A stretch of DNA of 64,000 bases from Micromonospora globbae (GTDB taxonomy: Bacteria > Actinomycetota > Actinomycetes > Mycobacteriales > Micromonosporaceae). The stretch spans positions 186,001-250,000 of the forward strand of contig NZ_RAQQ01000002.1 of assembly GCF_003610785.1 (NCBI RefSeq), read 5' to 3'. The notes under the pieces were generated by a model. It made no database searches. It had not been told where the DNA came from and saw only the letters and a list, made by a program, of their open reading frames with translations. Shown here piece after piece: positions 62,700 to 64,000 of this stretch (positions are counted from its first letter, which is position 1; each line of letters begins with the position of its first letter). The position numbers and the translations under genes were made by a program.

Positions 62700-63025
62700 G
62701 ACCTCAGACTTTCCAGGAGCGTGGCTGGTGGTGTGGCCCGGATGGGCGACTTTCATGCTGCCCACCGACCCGGCCGCGGTGCCGCCTTCCTCCGGCCAGG
62801 AACCACCGATATCCGGACATGACGAGGACGCACCACCGCCCCACCCGCCACCGGCGGTCCGAAGCCACCCCCGGGGAGGGGTCCCCATCGTCGCCGGCGC
62901 GGAGCGTGCTACCAATGAACGGTGTCACGCCCCCCACGTCGCCGCCCGGGCGGCGGCCAGGGTCCGGCAGGTCGCCGCGCGGACCCGGGTTCCGAGGTAC
63001 GCGCCGATCCGGGGGTGGCGCGGTG

Positions 63026-64000
63026 GTGAGCAGCGCCCCCCACCGCGTCGCGGTCCTCGTCTACGACGGGGTGACCCTGCTGGACGTCGCCGGTCCCGCG
63101 GAGGTGTTCAAGGAGGCGAACCGGTTCGGCGCCGACTACCGGATCGTGTTCCTGTCGCCGACCGGTGCGGACGTCACGTCGAACCTCGGGGTCCGCATCG
63201 CCGTCGACGGCGCCGTCGCCTCGGAGCCGGCCGCGGACACCCTGCTGGTGGCCGGATCCGACCGCTACCCGCGCGCCCGTGTCCCCGGCGACCTGGCGGA
63301 CGCCACGCGGATACCGGCGGCCACCGCCGGCCGGGTCGCGTCGGTCTGCACCGGTGCGTTCGTCCTCGCCGCCGCCGGTCTCCTCGACGGCAAGCGGGCC
63401 ACCACCCACTGGCAGGTCGCGCACCAGCTCGCCGCGTGGTGCCCGACGTGCCGGGTCGAGGCCGACGCGATCTACGTCCGCGACGGCGCCACGTACACCT
63501 CGGCGGGCGTGACGGCCGGCATCGACCTGGCGCTCGCCCTCGTCGAGGAGGACCACGGGCCCGACCTGGCCCGCGAGGTCGCCCGGGCCCTCGTGGTGTA
63601 CATGCAGCGCGCGGGCGACCAGTCCCAGTTCTCGGCGCCGTTGCAGGGGCCGCCGCCCCGCTCGCCGGCTCTGCGCAGGATCACCGACCTGGTGACGGCG
63701 AACCCCCGCGGGGACCACTCCCTCGGCGAACTCGCGAGACACCTCAACGTGAGCCCCCGGCACCTCACCCGGCTCTTCCACGACGAGCTGTCCACGACGC
63801 CGGCCCGCTACGTCGAGAGCATCCGATTCGACATGGCCAGGGCACTGCTCGACCAGGGACACACCGCGACGCAGGCCGCGACCCTCGCCGGGTTCCCCAG
63901 CTACGAGAGCATGCGACGGGTCTTCGCCCGGAAGCTGTCCATCAGCCCCGCCGCCTACCAGCGCCGGTTCCGCACGACCCGCCGCGCCGGCGCGGGCTAG
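63026..64000 (+). CDS. GlxA-type AraC regulator with DJ-1/PfpI domain
   Basis: 324 residues from GTG 63026 (the adjacent GTG 63023 is equally possible; ATG 62915 would add 37 disordered residues). The N-terminal DJ-1/PfpI-like domain has VLVYDGVTLLDVAGPAEVF and VASVCTGAFVLAAAGLLDG with the elbow Cys. The C-terminal AraC part has SLGELARHLNVSPRHLTRLF and TQAATLAGFPSYESMRRVF. Such regulators sense small molecules through the DJ-1-like fold. It is divergent from the HD-hydrolase gene, its most likely target. The stop TAG is the last codon of the window. Confidence 0.92.
   Translation: MSSAPHRVAVLVYDGVTLLDVAGPAEVFKEANRFGADYRIVFLSPTGADVTSNLGVRIAVDGAVASEPAADTLLVAGSDRYPRARVPGDLADATRIPAATAGRVASVCTGAFVLAAAGLLDGKRATTHWQVAHQLAAWCPTCRVEADAIYVRDGATYTSAGVTAGIDLALALVEEDHGPDLAREVARALVVYMQRAGDQSQFSAPLQGPPPRSPALRRITDLVTANPRGDHSLGELARHLNVSPRHLTRLFHDELSTTPARYVESIRFDMARALLDQGHTATQAATLAGFPSYESMRRVFARKLSISPAAYQRRFRTTRRAGAG

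Overview
The window reads as a stretch of chromosome from a high-GC, filamentous-type actinomycete. The evidence is near-total G/C at third codon positions, frequent GTG starts, XRE-DUF5753/DUF397/DUF574 gene families, an NrdR-plus-cobalamin-riboswitch leader on a class Ia ribonucleotide reductase, and a TreX-TreY-TreZ operon. A Micromonospora-like member of the Micromonosporaceae is my best guess; this is inference from gene content and not from a marker gene. I see no rRNA, tRNA, CRISPR array, transposase, phage gene or secondary-metabolite megasynthase. The region is ordinary chromosome with several small accessory modules.

Layout. 1-7.7 kb: end of a gene entering from the left, lysozyme-like secreted protein, OsmC/Ohr-like protein, soluble Ser/Thr kinase, OmpR-type two-component pair, ureohydrolase, AraC-type regulator, glyoxalase-like protein. 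7.8-11.5 kb: tightly coupled three-gene cassette of a 49-residue membrane microprotein, a kinase-like/SAM-methyltransferase fusion, and a membrane-anchored alkaline-phosphatase-superfamily enzyme. This is my leading candidate for an under-described system. 11.6-21.1 kb: citrate synthase, a divergent GT4 glycosyltransferase and the glgX-treY-treZ operon, which converts glycogen to trehalose. 21.1-25.2 kb: SRPBCC protein, an Fe-S-type regulator coupled to a YwiC-like membrane protein, GNAT, and flavohemoglobin (nitric-oxide theme). 25.4-28.5 kb: ICMT-like methyltransferase and P1B-4-type metal ATPase, divergent from an ArsR repressor with a His-rich tail. 28.5-33.6 kb: CoaD paralog, MmyB-like regulator with divergent zinc dehydrogenase, DHA2 drug exporter with divergent TetR.

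33.6-37.5 kb: nrdA-nrdB preceded by tandem NrdR boxes, a promoter and an adenosylcobalamin riboswitch. 37.7-43.7 kb: hypothetical genes, DinB-like, GNAT and TPR proteins, and an apparent deletion scar holding the 3' tails of a TetR gene and an FAD-monooxygenase gene; then MarR and an NTF2-like protein. 44.4-51.4 kb: hypothetical, glyoxalase-like and lipoprotein genes, AraC regulator with divergent Fsr-like exporter, and the XRE-DUF5753/DUF574/DUF397 developmental-type set. 51.5-64 kb: secreted CocE-type hydrolase, MerR-HEAT fusion with HEAT partner, nucleoside deaminase, ABC-FtsX exporter coupled to its own NarL-type two-component system, quinone reductase, cyanamide-hydratase-like HD protein and a GlxA-type regulator ending at the last base.

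How it works together: most accessory modules follow a regulator-plus-divergent-target plan (ArsR/ATPase, TetR/MFS, MmyB/dehydrogenase, AraC/MFS, MarR/NTF2). For most I can point to an inverted or direct repeat between the pair that would serve as operator. Several convergent pairs are separated by strong GC hairpins without U-tracts, which is usual in actinomycetes.
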